Assembly (NCBI GenBank): GCA_021443335.1
Contig: JABUUE010000004.1
Span: forward strand, 1-39,366
Length of the DNA: 39,366 bases
Direction: 5' to 3'
DNA from: Bacteroidaceae bacterium
GTDB lineage: Bacteria > Bacteroidota > Bacteroidia > Bacteroidales > Bacteroidaceae
Positions within the stretch are counted from its first letter, which is position 1, and every line of letters begins with the position of its first letter. The notes under the pieces are model-generated. The model made no database searches, was not told the origin of the DNA, and saw only the letters and a list, made by a program, of their open reading frames with translations. Below are positions 1 through 6,698 of the stretch, piece by piece. The translations under genes were made by a program, and so were the position numbers.

Positions 1-38
1 TCTATCTGATAGAGGAAAGTTCTCAAAAATGCCTCAAG

Positions 39-1001
39 CTAATTTATAGAACCCACCTTAATTCTTTCGCGTGCGGCAGCGTATTCTGCAAGCATCTCTT
101 CCATGGCTTCGTCAACAGTCTGCATCTCGCGTCCCTTGAACAAAGATGCTATCTGTCCGATTTCAAGCTCTCCGTTGTCGATGTCGCCATCAAACATACC
201 TAACTTCGCTCTGCCCACACCGAGTATTTCGAGCAGTTGCTCGGCAGTGGCGTTGTTTGCCTCCGCCTCCTCAAGCACACCCCTGAACTTGTTGTTGATA
301 AGTCGTGTAGGCGAAAGTTTTTTCAGAATCAGTTTTGTGTCGCCCTCATTAAGGTTCAGGCATATCTGTTTGAAAGCATCGTGGGCGGAACTCTCCTTGG
401 TTATTGCAAAGCGTGTTCCTATCTGCACGCCCTCTGCGCCTAAAGCCTCAGCAGCAAGGATGGCATCACCGGTAGCGATACCGCCGGCAGCCACGAGAGG
501 AAGGGATGTAGCCTTACGCACGGCAGGAATAAGACACATTGTTGTTGTCTCCTCACGACCGTTATGACCGCCAGCCTCGAAGCCTTCCGCAACCACAACA
601 TCAACTCCGGCATCCTCACATTTCTTGGCAAAGACAGATGAAGCCACCACATGCGCCACCTTCACGCCGCGCTCATGAAGCCATGAAGTCCATTTCTTTG
701 GACTACCAGCGGAAGTAAACACCACAGGCACATTATATTTCTCCACCAATTCCATCACCTTTGGAGCCATCGGATTAGCGAGAGGAATATTCACGCCATA
801 AGGTTTCCCGTTGACTGCATCTCTGCACTTGATGATATTCTCCTCCAAAACCTCTGCCGTCATCGAGCCTGCGCCTATCAAACCAAGTCCACCGGCATTA
901 GTCACAGCTGCCGCTAATCTCCAGCCGCTGCACCAAGCCATACCACCAGCAATGATAGGATATTTTATGCCGAAAATGTCTGTTATTCTATTGCTCATCA
1001 T
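39..1001 (-). CDS. fabK: FabK-type enoyl-ACP reductase II (nitronate monooxygenase superfamily)
   Basis: A 320-aa FMN-dependent TIM-barrel protein that probably performs the last reduction of the fatty-acid elongation cycle (trans-2-enoyl-ACP to acyl-ACP). Sequence signs: an N-terminal YPIIAGGMAW segment, a glycine-rich AGGLGLIG loop, the FabK-like AEGFEAGGHNG stretch with its conserved His near residue 145, AAGGIATGD and QIGTRF phosphate-binding segments, and a C-terminal GQIASLF like that of characterised FabK. Length matches the family (about 320 aa). Two adjacent ATG codons could start it; the outer one is used here. The last residues (VGSIN) are encoded by a 16-nt sequence that also occurs just after hisIE. 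Members of this superfamily are often annotated as nitronate monooxygenase; the FabK-like motifs make the reductase more likely. Confidence 0.78.
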   Translation of the reverse strand: MMSNRITDIFGIKYPIIAGGMAWCSGWRLAAAVTNAGGLGLIGAGSMTAEVLEENIIKCRDAVNGKPYGVNIPLANPMAPKVMELVEKYNVPVVFTSAGSPKKWTSWLHERGVKVAHVVASSVFAKKCEDAGVDVVVAEGFEAGGHNGREETTTMCLIPAVRKATSLPLVAAGGIATGDAILAAEALGAEGVQIGTRFAITKESSAHDAFKQICLNLNEGDTKLILKKLSPTRLINNKFRGVLEEAEANNATAEQLLEILGVGRAKLGMFDGDIDNGELEIGQIASLFKGREMQTVDEAMEEMLAEYAAARERIKVGSIN

Positions 1002-1069
1002 GTTTGTTTATTATTCAAAACCCGTCAATAATCTGTGATAGATTAGATTTCTACGTCATTTTTCAGATG

Positions 1070-1077
1070 CAAAGTTA
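1070..1077 (-). promoter_or_regulatory. Bacteroidota -7 element for fabK
   Basis: Reads TAACTTTG on the minus strand, matching TAnnTTTG, about 70 bases before the fabK start. No convincing TTTG -33 box is visible 19-21 bases upstream, so this is a -7-only call. It lies divergent from the element of the DUF5715 gene. Confidence 0.45.
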
Positions 1078-1172
1078 ATATAATCCGTTAAAAATCATGC
1101 TACTAATAGGATTAATTTATCTGACTTTAAATTATTTTTAGTCAAAATCAATGATATTTAATAAAAAATCAC

Positions 1173-1180
1173 TAACTTTG
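1173..1180 (+). promoter_or_regulatory. Bacteroidota -7 element for the DUF5715 gene
   Basis: TAACTTTG matches TAnnTTTG and ends only 10 bases before the ATG at 1191, so the transcript would be nearly leaderless. No clear -33 TTTG is visible at the usual spacing. Confidence 0.45.
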
Positions 1181-1190
1181 CGGCCTAATC

Positions 1191-1853
1191 ATGAAAATAC
1201 AGAACAAAAGAATATTAATCAGCAGCTTCTTTTTAACACTAATTATCGGCGCTATTATTGTCGGGGGAATATTCACCGACAGCGACGAATATTACGGTCC
1301 GTTCGACCTTACCCCCCGCCCCATTTCCTACGATTACAGCTTTTCCGACAACAACCGCCTTCAGCTTACTGCCGCCGACGCCATCGGACTTCCACCTATT
1401 GAAAACGACGCGCAATATCAACAGGCTGTCAGAATGGGCAAGTTAGTGCTGATTGAAGATTGCCGAAACTACTATCTTCGTAATGTGAAATTTCCACATC
1501 TCGTACCGACGGCAGCGAAACTGTTAGACGAGATTGGCAAGCGATACAGGGAGAATGTCGGTGATTTCGGTTCGCCACTCAGAATTACAAGCGCCACCAG
1601 AACAAACGATTACCAGCAGCGATTGAGCAGAGGCGGAAACGCTAACGCATCACGCAACTCATGTCACACGCGCGGAACAACAATCGACATATCCTACTCC
1701 CAGCTTAACCACAAGGAAAAGGAGGCGCTTAGCGATGTTTTGGCGGCACTGCGCGGCGAAGGCAGATGTTATGTTATTCGTGAAACGAAACAACCATGCT
1801 ACCACATCACTGCCAGATGGTACATGAAGTGGGATGAAGACTATTTGAAATAG
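1191..1853 (+). CDS. DUF5715-like protein with M15-type D,D-peptidase signature
   Basis: A 220-aa protein with an N-terminal membrane anchor or uncleaved signal (ISSFFLTLIIGAIIVGGIF, about residues 8-28) followed by an extracytoplasmic domain. The segment SCHTRGTTID fits the SxHxxGxxxD zinc-site pattern of peptidase M15 (VanY/D-Ala-D-Ala carboxypeptidase-like). SATRTNDYQQRL precedes it, as the conserved S.R sits before the zinc site in that family, and a late His (CYHITA) could be the third ligand. I recall Bacteroidales proteins of this kind under the label DUF5715. A role in trimming peptidoglycan stem peptides in the periplasm is an inference. It stands alone between divergent fabK and convergent GGGtGRT genes. 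Confidence 0.65.
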   Translation: MKIQNKRILISSFFLTLIIGAIIVGGIFTDSDEYYGPFDLTPRPISYDYSFSDNNRLQLTAADAIGLPPIENDAQYQQAVRMGKLVLIEDCRNYYLRNVKFPHLVPTAAKLLDEIGKRYRENVGDFGSPLRITSATRTNDYQQRLSRGGNANASRNSCHTRGTTIDISYSQLNHKEKEALSDVLAALRGEGRCYVIRETKQPCYHITARWYMKWDEDYLK

Positions 1854-1911
1854 GATTTCTTCAGGTTTATTTCGCATGTAAAACTTGAACCCTAATTCAT
1901 CTTAAACCCAA

Positions 1912-1945
1912 AAGCCTCTCTTAGACTTTTTGCTAAGAGAGGCTT
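1912..1945. terminator. 13-bp perfect hairpin between convergent genes
   Basis: Left arm AAGCCTCTCTTAG pairs perfectly with CTAAGAGAGGCTT around an 8-nt loop. On the minus strand the stem is followed by a short T-rich run (TTTTGGGTTT), so it best serves the GGGtGRT gene. It can also stop transcripts from the plus-strand DUF5715 gene, which ends about 60 bases upstream. Confidence 0.6.
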
Positions 1946-1959
1946 CAGTATTGTCACAT

Positions 1960-1990
1960 AAGTAAGTGGTCAAATTTTGTTCACTTACTT
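1960..1990. terminator. Second hairpin next to the GGGtGRT stop
   Basis: AAGTAAGTG and CACTTACTT form a perfect 9-bp stem with a 13-nt loop, ending 7 bases from the GGGtGRT stop codon. There is no strong T run, so it may be a 3'-end stabiliser or a weak terminator. Confidence 0.4.
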
Positions 1991-1997
1991 CAACAAA

Positions 1998-3017
1998 TTA
2001 TTTCTTGTTGAGAGCGAGGTCAACATTTACTGCACAAGCCACAGAGCAACCTACCATTGGGTTGTTACCAATGCCGAGGAAGCCCATCATCTCAACGTGT
2101 GCTGGAACAGATGAAGAACCAGCGAACTGAGCGTCAGAGTGCATGCGGCCGAGAGTATCTGTCATACCGTAAGAAGCAGGACCGGCAGCCATGTTGTCTG
2201 GGTGGAGAGTACGGCCAGTACCACCACCGGAAGCAACTGAGAAGTATGGCTTTCCTGCGCGTGTGCGCTCCTTCTTGTATGTACCTGCTGTTGGATGCTG
2301 GAAGCGTGTTGGGTTTGTTGAGTTACCAGTGATAGAAACATCAACATCCTCATGCCACATGATGGCAACACCCTCGCGAACATCGTCAGCGCCGTAGCAG
2401 TTTACGGCAGCGCGTGGACCGTTAGAGTATGGAGTCTTCTTAACAATCTTCAGCTCACCAGTGAAGTAGTCAAACTGTGTCTGAACGTAGGTGAAGCCAT
2501 TGATACGAGAGATAATCATTGCAGCGTCCTTGCCGAGACCGTTGAGGATGCAACGGAGAGGCTTGTCTGCTGGTCTTGACTTGTTAGCCATCTGTGCAAT
2601 CTTGATAGCACCCTCAGCGGCAGCGAAAGACTCGTGACCAGCGAGGAATGCGAAGCACTTTGTGTCCTCCTGGAGCAGGCGGGCAGCGAGCTCACCGTGG
2701 CCGATACCAACCTTACGGTCGTCAGCAACAGAACCAGGGATACAGAATGACTGCAGGCCCTCACCGATATAGTTGGCAGCCTCAACAGCATCCTTAGCAC
2801 CTTCCTTAAGAGCGATAGCTGTACCTACAACGTATGCCCACTTAGCGTTCTCAAAGCAAATCATCTGAGTTTCCTCACATGTCATATATGGGTCGAGACC
2901 TGCCTTGTCGCAAATTTCGTTAGCTTCTTCGATTGACTTGATGCCGTGCTTCTCGAGACAAGCGAGAATCTGTGGCATACGACGATCCTGTGATTCGAAT
3001 TTTACTTCTCTAAGCAT
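1998..3017 (-). CDS. GGGtGRT-family protein (function unknown)
   Basis: A 339-aa protein carrying the eponymous ASGGGTGRTLHPDN motif near residue 265, plus further conserved-looking blocks: MTCEETQ with flanking cysteines near residue 50, GIGHGELAARL, AGHESFAAAEGAI, ILNGLGKDAAMIISRING, TGNSTNPTRFQHP, and a C-terminal GIGNNPMVGCSVACAVNV. It has at least ten cysteines. From memory the family is a Pfam family named for this motif, found in anaerobes and often next to a NifU-like gene. That matches here: a NifU-like gene lies upstream on the same strand. Biochemical role is unknown; a link to Fe-S or redox chemistry is inferred only from the neighbour and the cysteines. No own promoter is obvious in the AT-rich repeat-filled leader, so it may be read from the NifU-like gene's promoter. 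Confidence 0.85.
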   Translation of the reverse strand: MLREVKFESQDRRMPQILACLEKHGIKSIEEANEICDKAGLDPYMTCEETQMICFENAKWAYVVGTAIALKEGAKDAVEAANYIGEGLQSFCIPGSVADDRKVGIGHGELAARLLQEDTKCFAFLAGHESFAAAEGAIKIAQMANKSRPADKPLRCILNGLGKDAAMIISRINGFTYVQTQFDYFTGELKIVKKTPYSNGPRAAVNCYGADDVREGVAIMWHEDVDVSITGNSTNPTRFQHPTAGTYKKERTRAGKPYFSVASGGGTGRTLHPDNMAAGPASYGMTDTLGRMHSDAQFAGSSSVPAHVEMMGFLGIGNNPMVGCSVACAVNVDLALNKK

Positions 3018-3140
3018 AATCTTATTTACTATTTAATTATTTACTATTTACTATTGGCCTTTATTTAGCTATTTTTCTATTTGATTATTTTTATATTTAG
3101 CTATTTTATATTTAGCTATTAATTATAACCATTTACTATT
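3018..3140. repeat. AT-rich degenerate repeats (TTTACTATT and TTTAGCTATT)
   Basis: The leader of the GGGtGRT gene is built of short near-repeats: several TTTACTATT copies at 3024-3055 and near 3131, and TTTAGCTATT copies between 3064 and 3120. The same TTTACTATT word recurs at 3623-3652, 4803-4860 and 15497-15560. No gene is visible in this segment. Confidence 0.7.
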
Positions 3141-3200
3141 TAGATAAATACTAACCAATATCTTTATTGAATTTAATGTTTAGGTAACTTTCTTTTACTC

Positions 3201-3571
3201 TTACAGCAATTTACTATTAACAAGTCTATTTATTACAGTAACTATTGAAGAAACTATTTTTTTAAGCAGCTCTATATTTTCGTTATAAAGTTCACTTAAC
3301 TTTTCCTTCTTTATAATACCGCTTTCTCCAATTAACTCTACCCAACGAGATGTTTCGTCAAATTCTTCTTCAACCATTTTCAGTTTATTGAGAAAGTCTT
3401 TATCAGACTTAGCCAGACAAGCTGCACAATAATTGGCATAGGGAGAAGTTCCCGAACGAATTATTTGATTAGCAAGAGCTTTTGAAGATACTGAGTAAGG
3501 CATCGAATCTACAAGGCGAATAATTCTTAATGCAAATGCTTCAGCCTAAATTTCAGTTCTTCTTCTGTCAT
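3201..3571 (-). pseudogene. Four-helix-bundle (23S rRNA IVS/S23-type) protein, frameshifted near its N-terminus
   Basis: The open frame from 3503 encodes 100 aa including SKALANQIIRSGTSPYANY, the hallmark RSGTS segment of the small four-helix-bundle family first named from 23S rRNA intervening sequences. The ORF's first ATG is internal. Upstream in the same frame lies AFALRIIRLVDS, which fits the family's first helix, but a TAG at 3546-3548 closes that frame. A plausible true start (ATG at 3571, MTEEELKFR) is one frame off. Losing one base near 3545-3550 would explain this; restoring it gives about 123 aa, normal for the family. Function of the family is not established. Either a real pseudogene or a sequence error. 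It lies between the NifU-like and GGGtGRT genes. Confidence 0.75.
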
Positions 3572-3622
3572 AATCTACCAAATAACAAATAAATCGCTGC
3601 AATAGTTAAATAGGAGAAGATA

Positions 3623-3652
3623 GTCAATGGTAAATTGTCCAATAGTAAATAA
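3623..3652. repeat. TAGTAAAT-type repeat downstream of the NifU-like gene
   Basis: ATGGTAAAT and AATAGTAAATA words immediately follow the stop of the NifU-like gene and belong to the dispersed TTTACTATT family of this window. Confidence 0.5.
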
Positions 3653-3654
3653 AA

Positions 3655-4356
3655 TTAATCTTTTCGTGGATCAATAGACTTTACTGCGCCGTCTTCTGCC
3701 TTGGTACGGCCGTAAGTACCTGTAACACTCTTGAGAGCCTCGTCTGCTGGCACACCCTTCTTGATAGCGTCCATGAACTTGCCCATGTGAACGAACTCGT
3801 AACCGCAAACCTGGTCGTCAGCGTCGAGATACATCTTTGTGATGTAGCCCTCAGTGAGCTGGAGGTAGCGAGTTCCCTTCACCTTTGTACCGTAGAGAGT
3901 ACCAGTCTGTGAGATAAGACCCTTGCCAAGGTCCTCAAGACCTGCACCAATCATCAAACCGCCCTCAGAGAAAGCAGACTGAGTACGTCCGTAAACAATC
4001 TGGAGGAAAAGTTCGCGCATTGCTGTGTTGATAGCGTCGCAAACGAGGTCTGTGTTGAGAGCCTCAAGGATTGTCTTGCCAGGAAGAATCTCAGAAGCCA
4101 TAGCTGCCGAGTGAGTCATACCTGAGCAACCGATTGTTTCTACGAGACACTCTTCGATAACGCCTTCCTTCACATTGAGAGTGAGCTTACAAGCACCCTG
4201 CTGTGGAGCGCACCAGCCAATACCGTGAGTAAGACCAGAGATGTCCTTGATTTCTTTTGCCTGCACCCACTTGCCCTCTTCTGGGATTGGTGCAGGACCA
4301 TGGTTCGGGCCTTTTGCCACGCAACACATGTTCTGAACTTCGTGTGAATATACCAT
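3655..4356 (-). CDS. NifU/IscU-like iron-sulfur cluster scaffold protein
   Basis: A 233-aa protein whose first half resembles the IscU/NifU N-terminal scaffold fold. Candidate cluster ligands are Cys56 (GACKLTL), Cys77 (TIGCSGMTHSAAMASE) and Cys106 (LVCDAI), in the order expected of scaffolds; extra cysteines lie at 11-12, 49 and 70. The C-terminal half (from about residue 130) is not a known NifU module to me and includes a GTLYGTKVKGTRYLQL segment and a YEFVHMGKFMDAIKKG segment. It probably assembles or holds an Fe-S cluster in the cytoplasm. No IscS-like desulfurase is present here. The same-strand downstream partner is the GGGtGRT protein, a pairing I recall from other anaerobes, which suggests a dedicated scaffold and client rather than general Fe-S assembly. 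Confidence 0.8.
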   Translation of the reverse strand: MVYSHEVQNMCCVAKGPNHGPAPIPEEGKWVQAKEIKDISGLTHGIGWCAPQQGACKLTLNVKEGVIEECLVETIGCSGMTHSAAMASEILPGKTILEALNTDLVCDAINTAMRELFLQIVYGRTQSAFSEGGLMIGAGLEDLGKGLISQTGTLYGTKVKGTRYLQLTEGYITKMYLDADDQVCGYEFVHMGKFMDAIKKGVPADEALKSVTGTYGRTKAEDGAVKSIDPRKD

Positions 4357-4411
4357 AATTACATTAAAATTTATGATTTATGATTTGTCTGTTTTTGCAG
4401 TTATTACGCCG

Positions 4412-4419
4412 CAAAATTA
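4412..4419 (-). promoter_or_regulatory. Bacteroidota -7 element for the NifU-like gene
   Basis: Minus strand reads TAATTTTG (TAnnTTTG), about 55 bases before the ATG. No clear -33 box at standard spacing. It lies back to back with the element for the TPR gene. Confidence 0.5.
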
Positions 4420-4493
4420 TAAAAATTTGCGGAAAAATCGTTCACAAAAGTGGATTTTTATGGTTTTTTAAGCAATATTTTTCTCAAAAACAT

Positions 4494-4501
4494 TACTTTT
4501 G
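4494..4501 (+). promoter_or_regulatory. Bacteroidota -7 element for the TPR gene
   Basis: TACTTTTG fits TAnnTTTG, 40 bases before the ATG at 4542. The expected -33 position holds only a T-rich stretch. Confidence 0.45.
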
Positions 4502-4541
4502 CAAAGTGAAAGTAATAAATCTAACAGTAAACAATCAGTAG

Positions 4542-4784
4542 ATGAACGAACAAATATATATCGGAATGGCTAAAATGCAGATTGAGGCTGGCGATGTGCA
4601 GAACGCATTGACCATTCTCACATCAGCATTGAAACAATATCCCGACAGCGCACAACTGCATCTCGAACGAGGCAGAATATACCGAACTTTGGGGAACAAC
4701 GAAGCAGCACTTTTCGACCTCAAGAAAGCCGCCGAGCTCAATCCGCAGCTAATCAACATCTCGACATTGGCGAAGCTGGATTAA
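4542..4784 (+). CDS. Small tetratricopeptide-repeat (TPR) protein
   Basis: An 80-aa cytoplasmic protein made of roughly two TPR helices pairs: GMAKMQIEAGDVQNALTILT (unit 1) and ERGRIYRTLGNNEAALFDL (unit 2), with the usual G..A.. spacing and a trailing AAELNPQ. Such units bind partner proteins; no partner is evident. The ATG at 4542 is preceded by a plausible -7 box, which supports it being a real gene. The rluA-type gene starts about 80 bases downstream across a repeat tract. Confidence 0.75.
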   Translation: MNEQIYIGMAKMQIEAGDVQNALTILTSALKQYPDSAQLHLERGRIYRTLGNNEAALFDLKKAAELNPQLINISTLAKLD

Positions 4785-4802
4785 AAAGCCTCGAAAACTC
4801 GA

Positions 4803-4860
4803 AATAGTAAATAGTAAATCCCAAAAATAGTAAATAGTAAATCCCAAAAATAGTAAATCC
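4803..4860. repeat. 23-bp tandem repeat of the TAGTAAATAGTAAATCCC type
   Basis: Two near-perfect copies of an AAAAATAGTAAATAGTAAAT-CCC unit followed by a shortened third copy fill the gap between the TPR gene and the pseudouridine synthase gene, ending 3 bases before the GTG start of the latter. Confidence 0.8.
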
Positions 4861-4863
4861 CCC

Positions 4864-6183
4864 GTGTTTCACCCCCTTCCATACGCCGGCTCTCTACCCG
4901 AAAAGTTCACCTACCCTTTCTGCTACCAGCCGCATCCCTCGGCAGTGATGGCGGCAGAGATTGTCCAAAAATACCTCAGCAGCAAAGAGGAATGGGCAGA
5001 CGAACTAAACAATGGCAAGATGTTCGGCGTGATGGTTGTGACCGATGCCGCCAAAGAATCATCCCCCTTCTTCATCGCCGCCTATAGCGGACTTCTCGGC
5101 GGAAGAAACGACCACGAGTTTTTCGTGCCGCCAGTGTTCAACTCACAGAACAAAGACGAGCATTTCAAGACAACGGAAAGAAGGATAAGCGCACTGAGCA
5201 GAGGCGGCAGGGAGACAAGAGCCTACTCCATAAACCTGCAACGATGGCTGTTCATGCAGTACAACATGAGAAACGCGTTCGGAGAAAGCCGTAATGTGCT
5301 CGACATATTCAAGGATTACTACTCTGCGTCAAAGGCTTACGAAAGGAAAGCCAACGGAGTGCCACCGTCAGGAACCGGCGACTGCTGTGCGCCGAAGCTG
5401 CTGCAATATGCCTTTCTTCATAACCTCAAGCCCGTCTGTATGGCAGAATTTTGGTATGGCAATTCGCCGAAAGGGGAAATCAGGCACCATCTACAGTATT
5501 ATCCCGCCTGTTCAGGAAAATGCAAGCCACTGCTTTCTTACATGCTGCAAGGATTAGACATAGAAGAAAACCCGCAAGAGGCAGCCATAAAGGGCAAGTT
5601 GGAAACAGTCTATGAGGACAAATGGATAGTCGTGGTGAACAAGCCGTCAGGAATGCCGTCAGTACCCGGCAAGATAGGAGTGAAATCAGTTGTCGAGCAT
5701 TTGAGCCCCACGCTGTTGCCCGTACACAGGTTAGACATGGCAACAAGCGGACTGCTCATATTGGCAAAGAACGAAAAGACGCACAAAGAGATGCAGAGCA
5801 TGTTCGCGGCACGACGAGTGAAAAAGGAATATGCAGCCATCGTCGAAGGGCATATCAGTCAGGAAACAACGGAAATATCCCTGCCACTATCGCCCGACAT
5901 CCTCAACAGACCATACCAGAAAGTAGATTACGAGAAAGGCAAAGAGGCTGTCACCATCGTCAGGCGACAAGACGCCACGCGAGTGCTTCTATATCCGCTC
6001 ACCGGCCGCACACACCAGCTGCGAGTACACTGCGCCCACTGCCAAGGACTCAACGCCCCAATCAAAGGCGACGAGCTATACGGCAAAACGGCAGACAGAC
6101 TATACCTCCACTGCCAACGGTTGGAGTTCACGCACCCCGAGACACACAAGGCAATCACACTCACCTGCCCCACCCCATTTTAA
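4864..6183 (+). CDS. RluA-family pseudouridine synthase with N-terminal extension
   Basis: A 439-aa protein. The C-terminal domain (about residues 245-439) carries the RluA signature PVHRLDMATSGLLILAKN, with catalytic Asp at residue 291, and GRTHQLRVH further on. It isomerises uridine in structured RNA; the exact target cannot be told. The N-terminal 220 residues are a family-specific extension with a cysteine-containing TGDCCAPKLL...EFWYG block and later C...C pairs, which could bind metal or RNA. I recall this architecture from other RluA-like proteins. The start is taken as GTG: an in-frame stop (4831) and no ATG lie upstream, and the residues from FHPLPYAG onward look conserved, so the internal ATG at residue 29 is less likely. 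Confidence 0.85.
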   Translation: MFHPLPYAGSLPEKFTYPFCYQPHPSAVMAAEIVQKYLSSKEEWADELNNGKMFGVMVVTDAAKESSPFFIAAYSGLLGGRNDHEFFVPPVFNSQNKDEHFKTTERRISALSRGGRETRAYSINLQRWLFMQYNMRNAFGESRNVLDIFKDYYSASKAYERKANGVPPSGTGDCCAPKLLQYAFLHNLKPVCMAEFWYGNSPKGEIRHHLQYYPACSGKCKPLLSYMLQGLDIEENPQEAAIKGKLETVYEDKWIVVVNKPSGMPSVPGKIGVKSVVEHLSPTLLPVHRLDMATSGLLILAKNEKTHKEMQSMFAARRVKKEYAAIVEGHISQETTEISLPLSPDILNRPYQKVDYEKGKEAVTIVRRQDATRVLLYPLTGRTHQLRVHCAHCQGLNAPIKGDELYGKTADRLYLHCQRLEFTHPETHKAITLTCPTPF

Positions 6184-6190
6184 CCCAGCC

Positions 6191-6278
6191 GCAACTCACT
6201 ACGAGCATCACCGCAACTTGCTACGAGTATCGCTGAAACTCGCTGCGAGTATCGCTGAAACTCATTCACTGTCTCAGG
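6191..6278. repeat. Four tandem 22-bp repeats after the pseudouridine synthase gene
   Basis: Consecutive 22-bp units start at 6191, 6213, 6235 and 6257. The first three are close copies (ACTCGCTGCGAGTATCGCT core, itself containing the palindrome ACTCGC-T-GCGAGT); the fourth has diverged. The tract begins 7 bases after the stop codon. Confidence 0.8.
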
Positions 6279-6293
6279 GAAACTCGTGCCGCG

Positions 6294-6327
6294 CGCTTTG
6301 CTTGCAAAGTTCTTTGCAAGCAAAGCG
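6294..6327. terminator. 15-bp perfect hairpin in the rluA-sppA gap
   Basis: CGCTTTGCTTGCAAA pairs perfectly with TTTGCAAGCAAAGCG around a GTTC loop. It is about 110 bases downstream of the pseudouridine synthase stop. There is no T run directly after it, so it may be an end-stabilising stem or a palindromic repeat rather than a classic intrinsic terminator. Confidence 0.5.
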
Positions 6328-6646
6328 GCAAAGCTGAGTCCGAATAAGCGAGAAAAAAGCAATTATTTTTATGATTTTGCAAGTCGGAATACGCAAATGC
6401 AGTGTGGAATTTGGGTTTAATCGTAGTGTGCGCAATTATTATGTTTATGTTTGTTGATGTTGATATGTTGATGTTGATGTTAACTTAGTGATAAATTTAA
6501 AGGATGCATGCACAATTTTTTGGTATAGCATGGTTTTTACTATGCGAAACCACACCACACAATGCCTACAAATGCGCCAAAATGGAATAATTGACATACG
6601 ATAAGAGATTTTTTGCATAAAAGTAGCGTATCTGAAAAAAAAAATG
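6328..6646. other. Non-coding stretch upstream of sppA
   Basis: Rest of a gap of about 500 bases between the pseudouridine synthase and sppA genes. It is AT-rich and contains a GTTGAT-type tract at about 6453-6481. ORFs in the track here lack family resemblance and look spurious. No tRNA or known RNA fold was recognised. Confidence 0.5.
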
Positions 6647-6654
6647 TAATTTTG
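6647..6654 (+). promoter_or_regulatory. Bacteroidota -7 element for the sppA operon
   Basis: TAATTTTG fits TAnnTTTG, 45 bases upstream of the sppA ATG. A T-rich TTTTTTG lies too far upstream (about 31 bases) to be a standard -33 box. Confidence 0.5.
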
Positions 6655-6698
6655 CACACAGTAAAAACAAGATCTAAAAACCGTATATTTTGAAAGAA

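Noticed and set aside
3540-3555. Programmed -1 frameshift in the four-helix-bundle gene
   Set aside because: AAATTTA resembles a slippery heptamer, but it is not in the required phase relative to the upstream ATG frame, and no downstream stem is evident.
4803-4860. CRISPR-like array
   Set aside because: Units are contiguous with no unique spacers; the same is true of the 22-bp and 15-bp arrays elsewhere.
6328-6646. Possible small gene or RNA in the sppA upstream gap
   Set aside because: No conserved motif, credible start or recognisable fold; only simple GTTGAT-type repeats are visible.
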